DNA of 64,000 nucleotides from Desulfobulbus propionicus (GCA_002748735.1 PDTC01000016.1:1-64000), one strand, 5' to 3'. Shown: positions 36,912-46,613, counted from the stretch's first letter. A program made the numbers and translations. The notes: generated by a model not told the origin, from the sequence alone.

Positions 36912-39083
36912 ATGACCGACAAGCAAACCACATCCCCAGGAACCTCCTGGGAGATGGGAAATGATAGCGATCTCCACGACGACCCCCTGACCGACTGCCT
37001 GGTCCAGCTCACCAGACTGCATGGCAGGCCCATGTCACGAACTGCCTTGCGCGCCGGCCTGCCCCTGGTCAACGATCGGCTCACGGTGGAGCTCTTTGCC
37101 CGGGCAGCCGAGCGGGCCGACCTCTCTGCCAGGGTGCTCAAAAGGCCCCTGAAAAAGATGACCGGCCTGGAGCTACCGGCCGTACTTCTTCTCAACAACC
37201 TGGGTGCCTGCGTTCTTGTCGCGGTGGACCGCGATACGTCCGAGGCAACAGTGCTCCTCCCAGAAACCGGCATGGGGGAGGCACGATTCAGCTTTGCTGA
37301 ACTGGAAAAGCTTACCACCGGCTATGCCATCTTTGCCCGACCCAAATACCGACAGGAAAAGGCAATTGACGCAAAGGTAGAGCCAGGGGAAAAAAACTGG
37401 TTCTGGAAAACGCTCTTCTCCTCCTGGCGTATCTACCGTGACGTCCTCATCGCCAGTTTTCTCATCAATCTTTTCGGCCTGGCCGGGCCATTTTTCACCC
37501 TCAATGTCTACGACCGGGTCATCCCCAATCTCGCCTTCGAGACCCTGTGGGTGTTGGCCGTTGGTATCGGTGTCATCTATCTCTTTAACCTGATGATGAA
37601 GAGCCTGCGTGGCTACTTTGTCGATGTTGCCGGCAAACGGGCAAACCTGCGACTCTCTGCGATACTGTTTCAGAAAGTTCTTGGTCTGCGTATGGAGGTC
37701 CGACCAAAATCTGTAGGTGCTTTTTCAAAAAATCTTCAGCAGTTCGAAACCATTCGCGACTTCATCACCAGTTTCTCGATCACTGCCCTTATCGACCTTC
37801 CCTTCATGGGCCTCGGCCTGTTCGCTGTCTGGTATTTGGGAGGTATGGTGGTTTGCCTTCATTTGGGGGCAATAGTGCTTTTAGCCCTGTATGCCCTCCT
37901 TATTCAGGTACCACTGCAGCGTTCAGTCGAAAAAACTTTTCAGGCCTCGGCCCAGAAAAACGCCATTCTCGTGGAAGGGCTTTCCGGTATCGAGACCGTC
38001 AAGATGCTCGGTGCCGAAAGCCAGCTCCAACGCGCCTGGGAGGAAGCTGTCAGCTATATAGCCACCTGGAGCGCACGCAGCCGCTTCCTCTCCAACTCGG
38101 TGAACCACTTTTCAGACTTTGTTCTCAACATCGCTGTGGTGGGGACTGTTATTATCGGTGTCTACCGGATTGCCTCTGGTAACCTCAGCCAGGGCGGCCT
38201 CATCGCCCTGGTCATTCTCACCCGCCAGGCCATTGCCCCCATGACCCAGGTGGTCAGCCTGGCAACACGCTTCCACCGTGCCAGAGCAGCACTGAAAACA
38301 TTAAACAGCATCATGGCCCTCCCGGTGGAACGGCCTGCAGGCAAGGCCTTTCTCCATCGCAGTACCTGCAAAGGCCGCATTGAGTTTAACGCTGTCAGTT
38401 TTACCTATCCTGAACAAAAAGGCCATGCCCTGAAAAATATCTCCTTGACGCTTGAGCCCGGCGAGAAGGTGGCACTCATCGGCCCCATCGGCTCAGGCAA
38501 GACAACCCTGGGTAAACTGCTGCTCGGCCTGTTTGAACCGAGCGAGGGGATGGTGAGCCTGGACAGCACCGACATTCGCCAGATCGATCCGGCACAGCTG
38601 CGTCACTTTATTGGGTATGTTCCCCAGGATATCACCCTGTTTCGGGGTACTCTCCGCGATAACCTGACCCTGGGCTCCCAGGACGTGGAAGACACGACCA
38701 TTCTGCGGGCAGCAGAGATGAGTGGCACAGCTGATTTTATTGGGCGCCATTCCCAGGGATTTGACATGGAGGTCGGCGAGCAGGGCAGGAGGCTTTCCGG
38801 TGGGCAGCGGCAAAGTGTCGCCATTGCCCGGGCAGTGCTTCATGATCCACCGGTACTTGTCATGGATGAACCCACCAGTTCCATGGACAACCGCACTGAA
38901 CAGCGGCTCAGGGGACGGCTCAAGACATTTATCGGCCCAAAGACCCTGATCCTTATCACCCACCGCAGCTCCATGCTCGATCTGGTGGACCGAATCATCA
39001 TCATTGATAACGGCGCAGTCGTGGCTGACGGTCCCAGAGACAGAGTACTCAGTGCCCTGAAAAACGGACAACTCAACTTCTGA
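36912..39083 (+). CDS. lapB: Type I secretion ABC transporter (LapB-like), ATPase/permease
   Basis: A 723-residue ABC exporter when started at ATG 36912; longer starts at 36861 or 36828 (TTG) are possible. An N-terminal peptidase C39-like domain (~20-150) lacks the catalytic cysteine box (CLVQLTRLHGRP..), as in RTX/adhesin exporters. Six membrane helices follow (from SWRIYRDVLIASFLINLFGL), then the nucleotide-binding domain with Walker A GPIGSGKTTLGK and signature LSGGQRQSVAIAR, then VMDEPTSSMD. It exports the LapA-type adhesin in one step with the HlyD-like adaptor and TolC. It lies four bases before the adaptor gene. Confidence 0.93.
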   Translation: MTDKQTTSPGTSWEMGNDSDLHDDPLTDCLVQLTRLHGRPMSRTALRAGLPLVNDRLTVELFARAAERADLSARVLKRPLKKMTGLELPAVLLLNNLGACVLVAVDRDTSEATVLLPETGMGEARFSFAELEKLTTGYAIFARPKYRQEKAIDAKVEPGEKNWFWKTLFSSWRIYRDVLIASFLINLFGLAGPFFTLNVYDRVIPNLAFETLWVLAVGIGVIYLFNLMMKSLRGYFVDVAGKRANLRLSAILFQKVLGLRMEVRPKSVGAFSKNLQQFETIRDFITSFSITALIDLPFMGLGLFAVWYLGGMVVCLHLGAIVLLALYALLIQVPLQRSVEKTFQASAQKNAILVEGLSGIETVKMLGAESQLQRAWEEAVSYIATWSARSRFLSNSVNHFSDFVLNIAVVGTVIIGVYRIASGNLSQGGLIALVILTRQAIAPMTQVVSLATRFHRARAALKTLNSIMALPVERPAGKAFLHRSTCKGRIEFNAVSFTYPEQKGHALKNISLTLEPGEKVALIGPIGSGKTTLGKLLLGLFEPSEGMVSLDSTDIRQIDPAQLRHFIGYVPQDITLFRGTLRDNLTLGSQDVEDTTILRAAEMSGTADFIGRHSQGFDMEVGEQGRRLSGGQRQSVAIARAVLHDPPVLVMDEPTSSMDNRTEQRLRGRLKTFIGPKTLILITHRSSMLDLVDRIIIIDNGAVVADGPRDRVLSALKNGQLNF

Positions 39084-39087
39084 AACC

Positions 39088-40446
39088 ATGGAAAACGATA
39101 CCAAGGGGAAAAGTGCAGGCGCCTTTCGCAGGATGCCAGCCAGTGACCACGACCTGACCACTGACATCCGCACCTCGCTTTTGGTGCAGTCCCCCAGAGG
39201 TGGCCGGATGATCCTCTGGCTGACCGTGCTGTTCTTCGGCTTTGCCCTTTACTGGGCGGCAACGTCATCAATCGAAGAGGTGACCCGTGGGGGCGGCAAA
39301 GTTATCCCTTCTCGTCAGATTCAGGTAGTCCAGAACCTGGAGGGAGGTATTCTCTCGCGACTGCTGGTCCGGGTAGGGCAAGTGGTCGATGAGGGCCAGA
39401 TGCTGTTGGAGATCGATAAAACCCGTTTTTCAGCCCCCTATCAGGAAAACCAGGCCAACTCACTGGCGCTTAAGGCCAAGATTGCCCGACTCGAAGCGGA
39501 AACCCGCGGCACCAAACTGATAATTCCCGAGGAAGTTACCCGGGATAAGCCCGAGCTCGGACAACGGGAGGTGGAGCTCTTCAACAGCAAGCAGCAGGAG
39601 CTGAAGACCACCCTGGATATCCTCAGCGAACAGCGGCGGCAGCGGCAGCAGGAGCTGATCGAGGCCGAGGGCAGGCTCAAGGAAATGACCCGCACCTTTG
39701 AGCTGCTCATGAAAGAGCTGACAATGACCAGACCGCTGGTGGCCAAAGGTGCGGCCAGTGAGGTGGAAGTGCTGCGGCTGGAGCGGCAGGTTAGCGAGAT
39801 GCGCGGCAATATCGCGGCGACCAGGCTGAGCCTCCCCAAACTGGAGTCAACGATAAAGGAAGCGGAAAGTGCCCAGGAAGACGAGCGACTCACCTATTAC
39901 AACAAGGCCAAGGCAGAATTAAACGAGGCCTATGCCAAACTGGAATCCATCAACGCCACCTCGCTTGCCCTCAAGGATCGACTCACGCGCACCGAGGTTC
40001 GCTCACCGGTTCACGGTACGGTCAATCAGCTCCTGGTCAATACTGTAGGCGGTATCATTCAGCCGGGCATGGATCTGGTGGAAATCGTTCCGCTGGAAGA
40101 TACCCTGCTGGTAGAGGCACGTATCAAGCCAGCAGACATCGCCTTTCTCCGACCCCAGCAAAAGGCCATGGTCAAATTCACCGCCTACGACTTCACCATT
40201 TACGGCGGCCTGGAGGCAGAGCTTGAGCATATCAGTGCGGATTCCATTACGGACGACCAGGGGAAGCCTTATTATCTGGTACGACTACGAACCCAGAAAA
40301 ACTATCTGGGCAGTGAGAATGATCCCCTGCCCATCATTCCAGGCATGGTGGTCTCGGTCGATATCCTTACCGGTCACAAAACCATTCTGAGTTACCTGCT
40401 GAAGCCCCTTCTCCGGGTCCAGAAAATGGCGTTGCGGGAGCGCTGA
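39088..40446 (+). CDS. lapC: HlyD-family membrane-fusion adaptor (LapC-like)
   Basis: The 452-residue protein has a cytoplasmic N-terminus, one helix (MILWLTVLFFGFALYWAA), a lipoyl half GGKVIPSRQIQVVQNLEGGILSRLLVRVGQVVDEGQMLLEID, a long coiled-coil hairpin (~140-300), the second lipoyl half in RTEVRSPVHGTVNQLLVNTVGGIIQPG, and a beta-barrel region. This is the adaptor that links the ABC exporter with TolC. It starts four bases after the exporter stop and ends one base before the LuxR-type regulator, so all three form one operon. Confidence 0.94.
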   Translation: MENDTKGKSAGAFRRMPASDHDLTTDIRTSLLVQSPRGGRMILWLTVLFFGFALYWAATSSIEEVTRGGGKVIPSRQIQVVQNLEGGILSRLLVRVGQVVDEGQMLLEIDKTRFSAPYQENQANSLALKAKIARLEAETRGTKLIIPEEVTRDKPELGQREVELFNSKQQELKTTLDILSEQRRQRQQELIEAEGRLKEMTRTFELLMKELTMTRPLVAKGAASEVEVLRLERQVSEMRGNIAATRLSLPKLESTIKEAESAQEDERLTYYNKAKAELNEAYAKLESINATSLALKDRLTRTEVRSPVHGTVNQLLVNTVGGIIQPGMDLVEIVPLEDTLLVEARIKPADIAFLRPQQKAMVKFTAYDFTIYGGLEAELEHISADSITDDQGKPYYLVRLRTQKNYLGSENDPLPIIPGMVVSVDILTGHKTILSYLLKPLLRVQKMALRER

Positions 40447-40447
40447 T

Positions 40448-41071
40448 ATGAAAATTCTCTTCTGCTGCGCCAATTCGACGTTAACCCAGCGCTGGCATAC
40501 TGCCCTGGAGAATGCTGACGAGGCAACAACCCGGCGGGATCTGAAAATCCGGCTGGAAGTATCAGGGTATGATCTGTTGCTGCTTCATCCCAGCCTGACG
40601 GGAAAGGCTGAAATCCTCAAGCTCAGGTCAGCCCGGCCGCAGACGAAACTGCTGTATCTCACGGAACGCCCCAGTGAAGAAGAGGGACTCTACCTGCTAC
40701 GCCTCGGGATAGTTGGCTACACCAACAGTTATATCAGTACAGCCAGGCTCCGGGAAGCTGTCCAGGTCGTTGGCAGAGGAGGTGTCTGGATTAGCCAGGA
40801 GTTGATGCAGCGGCTGATTCAGCAATCGGCTACCAGACATCAGGAGGCCACAGAAAATCAGGCTACGGCGTCAGAAACAGCTTCGCCCCTGGACACCCTC
40901 TCCAACCGGGAGTATGAAGTCGCCGGTCTGGTCGCCCGGGGCCTCAGCAATCAGGCCATCGCCAAAGAGTTAGCCATTACCGAGCGTACAGTCAAGGCAC
41001 ACCTGGGGAATATATACGAAAAAACCAACATAAAAGGCCGCCTGCATCTCGCCTTGCTGATCAGGCGGTAA
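40448..41071 (+). CDS. LuxR-type regulator with degenerate receiver domain
   Basis: The 207-residue protein ends in a LuxR/GerE helix-turn-helix (LSNREYEVAGLVARGLSNQAIAKELAITERTVKAHLGNIYEK). The N-terminal ~120 residues look like a receiver domain, but the place of the phospho-accepting aspartate is taken by His47 (YDLLLLHPSLTG), and no conserved Lys is seen in the GYTNSY segment. It is therefore probably not phosphorylated in the usual way. It overlaps the T1SS adaptor operon, so it may control adhesin secretion genes, which is inference from position. Confidence 0.85.
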   Translation: MKILFCCANSTLTQRWHTALENADEATTRRDLKIRLEVSGYDLLLLHPSLTGKAEILKLRSARPQTKLLYLTERPSEEEGLYLLRLGIVGYTNSYISTARLREAVQVVGRGGVWISQELMQRLIQQSATRHQEATENQATASETASPLDTLSNREYEVAGLVARGLSNQAIAKELAITERTVKAHLGNIYEKTNIKGRLHLALLIRR

Positions 41072-41402
41072 GATCGAGACTCCCAGCAAACACCAAGGGG
41101 AGGGAGACAGGTTCTCGACACCTCTTTCACCTTTCAACCCTCTCTCGCAGAACCAAGCGCACAGACCTCGTAGACGTAACCTTTCCAGTCCAGACTGTAC
41201 ATCTCATCAAAATGCACCACAGCGTCGCAGGGGTAACTGTTTCGGGCATATCTCTCAAAAAGGCGAAAAAATTGGTTCACCCGTGCCTGTGTACCATGAA
41301 TATCGGGAGTTACAGTTACCACACTGCATCAGATATACGGGCCAGTTTGCAGAGACAAGGCCTGCGAAGAACCGGCCCGCATATCATTACCCGTAAGAGA
41401 TA
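41072..41402. other. Gap after the regulator with one weak frame
   Basis: A GTG-started 62-codon minus-strand frame (41134-41322) is present, but it has no convincing ribosome binding site and no domain I recognise. No terminator is clear. Confidence 0.35.
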
Positions 41403-43553
41403 TCAGAACTCCAGCTGCAGGGTGATGCCGCAGGTCAGCGGCTCGCCATAGCCACCCACAACCATATCTCCCCACATAAGGCCAGCGCGGATGTACTCTT
41501 CATCCAGCAGGTTTTTGCCCCAGAGATAGAGTTGCCACCAATCAGCCTCCAGTCCCAGGGTGGCATTGACGAGCCCATACGAGTCCTGGGCATGACGATT
41601 GCCCAGGTCCCAATAGGTCTTACCCACATGATGGTAGGCTGCGCGGGCCACCAGGGATTTGCCAGGCAGCACCTCAACCCTGTATTGCAGTGAAGCCATG
41701 CCAGTGAAATCCGGCACCTTGGGCACGGTGTTGCCGCTGTAGTTGCCACCGCTGTCCGTATAATCTTCGAGCTCGGCGTCCACATAGCCTAGGTTGAGGT
41801 CGGCTCTCAGGCCCGGCAGCAGGTTGAGGCGCAGACTGGCCTCACCACCGATGTTGCGAGCCTTGCCAGCGTTGGAGATATACTGGAGACCGCCTATACC
41901 GGTGGAGTTGATCTGGAGATCGTCGATGGCCAGGTAAAACAGCGACAGATCAAAAAAGCCCCTGTCATTGGGAAGATTGTACTTCAGGCCCACCTCATAG
42001 TTGACAGCCTGTTCTGGGGCATAATCCTGCATCGTTGTGGTCTGGACCAAGGAGGTGATACCACCGGGTCTGCTGCCCTGGGAGACCAGGCCGTAGACGG
42101 TCAGGTCGGAGGCGAAGTCATAGGCCAGCTTGACCTTGCCCATCAGGTCGGTGTAGTCGCTGGAGAGGTCATCTTTCTGATATTCCAGTTGCATACCGTA
42201 GACCTCATAGTAACGCAGAGAATCCATCTCATCCTTGTTGTACTGGCCGCGAAGTCCGGCACCAAGGCGGAAACCGTTGCTAAAAAGGTATTCCACGTCA
42301 CCAAAAACGGCAGCACCCTGGCTGGTACCCTCACCCAGCCCGTATATGTCCATCTCCATTGCTAGACCTTCCGGGCCCATGTGGTAGAACGAGTTGAACT
42401 CCATGTCATTATGAAGATAAAAGGCTCCGATGATCCATTTCCAGGGCGTTGTCGCCCTGTCGTCACTGATCAGGCGTACTTCCTGGGTGAACTGTTTCTG
42501 TTGCAAAGTGAAGTCTGCGTAACCGGTGTCGTAGCTCCAATAGTCCGGGTCACCAAAGGTATTTTCCCGTCCGTCCCGGTAGGCGGTGATGGACACCAGC
42601 TCGGCAAAATCGAAGCGATGGTTAAGGCGTAGGCTATAGGCGGTCATATCACGGTGTTCGTGGCCGTCGACATTGGTGGCCACCCTGCTCGAATCCCAGT
42701 CGGGGCCGGCGATATCCAGGGGAAAGATATCCTGGGCACCGTCGCGCACCTTGTTGTCTTCAATGGCCAGCAGGGCCGAGGTGTCGGCGGTGATATCCCA
42801 TAGCAGCTTGGCCCTGATGCTGAACTCATCGGCATCGGCGGCCGTATTCCCGAGGATGACGTTGTCGTGGTATCCGTCCCGGTTCAGGGAGGAGGTTGAC
42901 AGACGCAGGGCCAGGGTGTCGTCGATCAGTGGCGCGTTCAGTACTGCCTGGCCCACCAGGCGACCATAGTTGCCATATTCGCCGAGGAGCTTAGCCGAGT
43001 AGTTGTATTCAGGGTCTTTGGTGCGAATAAGCAGCACGCCAGCCTCGGCGTTGCGACCATAAAGGCTGCCCTGGGGGCCGCGCAGCACCTCAATCCGTTC
43101 CAGATCAAAGAAATAGGCCGATGAAAACAGATTGGACAAGGGGTCCAATAGGCTGACATCATCTAGATAGATACAGACGCCGGGCGTGCTCATGGGCACG
43201 GTTTGTCCCATGACGCCGCGAATAGACAAAAAACTGTTGGTGCTTCCAGCGGCGCTCTGTACGTTGACGTTGGGCAGATATCCCTTGAGGTCATCGACTG
43301 ATTCGATACGCTCGGTTTCGATTTCTTCAGCGGTGAGCAACGAGACACTGGCATCAAGCTCCTGTATACTTTCCTGACGCTTACCTGCAGTGACCACTAT
43401 GGTATTAAGCGTATAGGCCTTTTGCGCCTCATCCTTTTCCCCGGTCTGTTCGGCAAGCACCAGGCCGCTGCCCATGGCCCCCAGAACCAGGAGCAATGAC
43501 AGATACCTTATCTGCCGGACAAGTATCTTGACCAGCTGTTTCAGGTGGTTCAT
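41403..43553 (-). CDS. TonB-dependent outer-membrane receptor
   Basis: The 716-residue protein has a signal peptide, a TonB box (NTIVVTA), a plug domain (RQESIQELDASVSLLTAEEI…LRGPQGSLYGRNAEAGVLLIRTK) and a 22-strand barrel ending in the C-terminal strand CGITLQLEF with a terminal Phe, as outer-membrane insertion requires. Substrate is not certain: the divergent AraC/PchR-like regulator suggests an iron chelate. It is the only gene of its kind in the window, and no periplasmic or ABC partner is nearby. The promoter lies in the 224-base divergent region. Confidence 0.9.
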   Translation of the reverse strand: MNHLKQLVKILVRQIRYLSLLLVLGAMGSGLVLAEQTGEKDEAQKAYTLNTIVVTAGKRQESIQELDASVSLLTAEEIETERIESVDDLKGYLPNVNVQSAAGSTNSFLSIRGVMGQTVPMSTPGVCIYLDDVSLLDPLSNLFSSAYFFDLERIEVLRGPQGSLYGRNAEAGVLLIRTKDPEYNYSAKLLGEYGNYGRLVGQAVLNAPLIDDTLALRLSTSSLNRDGYHDNVILGNTAADADEFSIRAKLLWDITADTSALLAIEDNKVRDGAQDIFPLDIAGPDWDSSRVATNVDGHEHRDMTAYSLRLNHRFDFAELVSITAYRDGRENTFGDPDYWSYDTGYADFTLQQKQFTQEVRLISDDRATTPWKWIIGAFYLHNDMEFNSFYHMGPEGLAMEMDIYGLGEGTSQGAAVFGDVEYLFSNGFRLGAGLRGQYNKDEMDSLRYYEVYGMQLEYQKDDLSSDYTDLMGKVKLAYDFASDLTVYGLVSQGSRPGGITSLVQTTTMQDYAPEQAVNYEVGLKYNLPNDRGFFDLSLFYLAIDDLQINSTGIGGLQYISNAGKARNIGGEASLRLNLLPGLRADLNLGYVDAELEDYTDSGGNYSGNTVPKVPDFTGMASLQYRVEVLPGKSLVARAAYHHVGKTYWDLGNRHAQDSYGLVNATLGLEADWWQLYLWGKNLLDEEYIRAGLMWGDMVVGGYGEPLTCGITLQLEF

Positions 43554-43777
43554 CCTCCCCTCCTTTTTTAGGAAAAAATAATATTTGGCTTGACTGACAA
43601 TCTTGTATTTGTCTGAATCAATATGTTACAAAACAAGAGAAATCACTATACAAAGGAAAAAAATACCTTTCTGCCCGAAACAGAAAAAAAAGAAATACCC
43701 TGATCGGGAAAATTGCCATCAGCCGGAGAAGAGGAGAGGTATTTTGCTTCTCTGAGGAAAAAAACGGGAACCCTCAA

Positions 43778-44800
43778 ATGGACGATAGGCTCAAATATTT
43801 TGTAGAAGAATACCAAAAAGAACGCTTTCTCCTGAGCAGTGAAGCAGTGACATCTCAATTTTTTGATGGTGTCCACCTGGAGATGGATGAAGATACCGGT
43901 CAGGGTTGGTCGGAAATACTGTGTATTCGTGACGGCTTGTATGTGGAAAGGGCTGATTATTGCCTGCACCGGCGGCTTGAAACCTGCCACAGGGATATAG
44001 AGAGTCTTTTTCAGTTGACACTCCTGTTGTCAGGAGATGTTGATTTTCTGTTTCCCCAAGAGGGCCGGCATTCCTTTGCAGCCGGAGATATCTGGCTTTT
44101 TCATGGCCCGTTTGAGCAGGTATTGTGCAGCCAGGGGCCTGAAAAAAATATACGCGGTATTTCCATTGGTCTACCACTGGACCTGGTGGAGTCCTGGCTA
44201 GGCACGGCCTACTGCGATGCCAGCAAAGGGCTGGAAAGGCTGATCCCTGGACAATCAGAATCCGGGCTTTCAGGACGACAAACAATACCTTTGGCCAGAG
44301 GGCTGCGCCAATCATCCCAATGTATATCCCTAGCAAAAAAACTGCTCTCCGCCAGGCGCAAGACCCTTGCCGATAACCTGTATTTTGAATCTCTGGCGCT
44401 GGATCTTTTATCCAGGCTGTTGGTTCTGGAAGTTGTCGAAGACGAACCGCAAATGAAACAAACCAGAAAGGTCAAGGCTGCGGTCGATGAGGCCGTGGAT
44501 ATTCTGCGCCGGGAATGGAGTGATCCCCCCTCCATTTCCAGCCTGTCCCGGCGGGTGGGGCTTAATGAGTGTTACCTTAAGAGATGGTTTCGGGAAAAAA
44601 TAGGCTTGTCCATTGGCGCCTATATCCGTCAACAGCGCATGACAAAGGCCCTGGAGCTGATAGAAACAGGCAGATATTCTATCCTGACGACAGCGGTCTT
44701 TGTCGGTTATTCCAACCCCAGTCATTTCAGCGCCGCATTTAAAAAATTCTACGGCCATCTCCCCTCGTACTACCTTCCCCGTTCCAGCAAAATGTCTTGA
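43778..44800 (+). CDS. AraC-family regulator, PchR-like
   Basis: The 340-residue protein has an N-terminal sensing domain (LFQLTLLLSGDVDFLFPQEGRHSFAAGDIWLFHGP) and a C-terminal pair of AraC helix-turn-helices (~237-335: AVDILRREWSDPPSISSLSRRVGLNECYLKRWFREKIGLSIGAYIR…TTAVFVGYSNPSHFSAAFKKFYG). It resembles PchR/YbtA-type activators of siderophore receptors, and it is divergent from a TonB-dependent receptor. The ligand would be the compound taken up. Its stop lies 40 bases from the convergent LapA-like gene. Confidence 0.9.
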   Translation: MDDRLKYFVEEYQKERFLLSSEAVTSQFFDGVHLEMDEDTGQGWSEILCIRDGLYVERADYCLHRRLETCHRDIESLFQLTLLLSGDVDFLFPQEGRHSFAAGDIWLFHGPFEQVLCSQGPEKNIRGISIGLPLDLVESWLGTAYCDASKGLERLIPGQSESGLSGRQTIPLARGLRQSSQCISLAKKLLSARRKTLADNLYFESLALDLLSRLLVLEVVEDEPQMKQTRKVKAAVDEAVDILRREWSDPPSISSLSRRVGLNECYLKRWFREKIGLSIGAYIRQQRMTKALELIETGRYSILTTAVFVGYSNPSHFSAAFKKFYGHLPSYYLPRSSKMS

Positions 44801-44840
44801 CAGAAACCGTGCTGTTAAGGACCTACGACCTGATCCCGCT

Positions 44841-46613
44841 TCAGACGGTGGACTCAACCGGCGGGACAAGAGTATCCATGTCTTCCTCTCCGCTTCCTAC
44901 CTCACAGTCAGCCACATCACCCTCGGTTTCGACGACACTCTCCTCTCCCGCGCCGTCGGTAACCGGGTCTATACCCTCCTCACCGGTTTCATCGTCAACA
45001 AAGAGGGGGGCCTCGTTGGCGCTGTCGTCAAGAACGTCAGCCGCACTCCCCTCTTCATCTGCGCCGGTAACCACAGTTACGCTGTCCTCGCTGGTTTCCT
45101 CCTCTACAAGAGCGATATCCTCGTCCTCACCCTCTTCAGGGTATTCTTCGCTGACAACCGAGGAATCCTGGCTTTCCCCCTGGGCTCCATCAACAGTATC
45201 AGCAACAGCAATGGTCAAATCAGCCTCACTGGTACTGCCATCGGCATCAGCGACAGTGTACGTAAATCGATCTTCCATAGGTATATTCTCGCCGTTCGGG
45301 CCTGTGGTATTATCGACCTGATCTGCGGCTGTGTACGTATATCCTCCGTCACTGCTGATAATCAAGGTCCCCCCTCTCTCCGTGGTTACGGTTACGCTTC
45401 CCTGCAAAGGGATCTCGTATGCAGTACCATCCGCAGCGACACGGATAACATGCATCCCCTGGTCTGCGCTCTGCTCGTCCTGACCGACAATGCGTCCATC
45501 CTCATAACGTCCAAAAATAACGTTACCTTCGACGGTCTCTCCTTCGCCAGCACTATTGGTATCGGGTTGAGCATTGGGGGCTGTATCAATAATATTAATG
45601 GTAAGGGTGCTGGTGGCCGTATCCTGTGGTTCATCATCTCCGCTGTCAGCAATAGTGTAGGTGAAGGTTTCACTGTCTGGCAGGCCGTCTCCCTGAGCGG
45701 AGTTCTCATGTAGGATACTGATAGGAATGGTATAACTATAGGCACCATCACTGCTGACAGTCAGCTGACCTCCCAAAGGCGTCTCCCAAGTAATGGAGCT
45801 ACTCTCCGGGAGAGTATATGAGAATTCGCCAATGACAATGGAGGTGACGACGTTGGAGCCGTCGCCTTCACTATCATTTTCCAGCAGATTACCACTGACG
45901 GTATACGTCTCCATCGCAGACAAGTGCCCCTCGACAATTTCTGCTGTTTCCGGTGTGGCTGAAGGATTCAGGTTCGACGCGGGTGTCACCGGTTCCTCTG
46001 GCCTGTCAGGCAAAACGACAGACGCCCCTGGTTCAGCCACCACAGGTTCAGCCACTACGGGCACGGCAGGCGCATCTGTTTCCGCTTCTTCCGGCAGCAA
46101 TTCTTCCTCAAGAAAATCCTCTGGCAAAGCATCAAGAAAAGAGAGGGAAATTCCGGTGGTCTCAGCCCCGGACTCAGGAGTCATCTCCCGGCCTGTGGCG
46201 TCAAAAACCACGGTGTCATGCCCACCGCCGCCATCTCCTGCAGCAGCAATGCCCGCTGCCGGAGCAGGAAGATTGAGAGAAGGGTCAAGGTCACTGTTCA
46301 GTAGAGCTTCCTGAACATCTTTAACCTCAGCCACTGCATCGGCGAGATCTTCGAGCGCATTACCGCCATAAACATCTGCATCAAGCAACGCCTCGGAAAG
46401 ACGTCCCAGGTCCAGCTGGTTACCGCTCTCCTCAAAAACCAGGGACACACGTCCATCTGCCCCTGTCACTATACGTTCGCCAGCATACACCTGACTGTTC
46501 GGGTAAAGCACGCGCTCAAGACCATCGCTGTCAACGGCCGTGACCGTTCCGTACAAAATAAATACGTTACCGACCGGTTGTCCGCCCTGCTGCTCTCCTG
46601 TTGTCACTGCCAT
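44841..46613 (-). CDS. LapA-like retention-module protein with VCBS-type repeats, no RTX tail
   Basis: The 590-residue acidic protein starts with the LapA-type retention module (~12-80: GNVFILYGTVTAVDSDGLERVLYPNSQVYAGERIVTGADGRVSLVF…LDLGR). A di-alanine LapG site follows in PAPAAGIAAAG (PAAG at 118-121, AAAG at 123-126), then the G-rich DTVVFDATGREMTPESGAETTG. Two VCBS-like repeats (about 225-345 and 345-470) are followed by an acidic tail. The usual C-terminal RTX/T1SS secretion signal is missing, and the size is far below most LapA adhesins. It is probably anchored and released by this locus, or is a truncated adhesin. Confidence 0.82.
   Translation of the reverse strand: MAVTTGEQQGGQPVGNVFILYGTVTAVDSDGLERVLYPNSQVYAGERIVTGADGRVSLVFEESGNQLDLGRLSEALLDADVYGGNALEDLADAVAEVKDVQEALLNSDLDPSLNLPAPAAGIAAAGDGGGGHDTVVFDATGREMTPESGAETTGISLSFLDALPEDFLEEELLPEEAETDAPAVPVVAEPVVAEPGASVVLPDRPEEPVTPASNLNPSATPETAEIVEGHLSAMETYTVSGNLLENDSEGDGSNVVTSIVIGEFSYTLPESSSITWETPLGGQLTVSSDGAYSYTIPISILHENSAQGDGLPDSETFTYTIADSGDDEPQDTATSTLTINIIDTAPNAQPDTNSAGEGETVEGNVIFGRYEDGRIVGQDEQSADQGMHVIRVAADGTAYEIPLQGSVTVTTERGGTLIISSDGGYTYTAADQVDNTTGPNGENIPMEDRFTYTVADADGSTSEADLTIAVADTVDGAQGESQDSSVVSEEYPEEGEDEDIALVEEETSEDSVTVVTGADEEGSAADVLDDSANEAPLFVDDETGEEGIDPVTDGAGEESVVETEGDVADCEVGSGEEDMDTLVPPVESTV

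Noticed and set aside
41134-41322. A 62-codon minus-strand frame
   Set aside because: No ribosome binding site and no family I recognise; it may be a leftover of a larger gene, but I cannot show it.
44700-46314. Long plus-strand frames opposite the LapA-like gene
   Set aside because: They are low-complexity products of the Asp/Glu/Thr/Ser-rich antisense coding strand and have no start signals.
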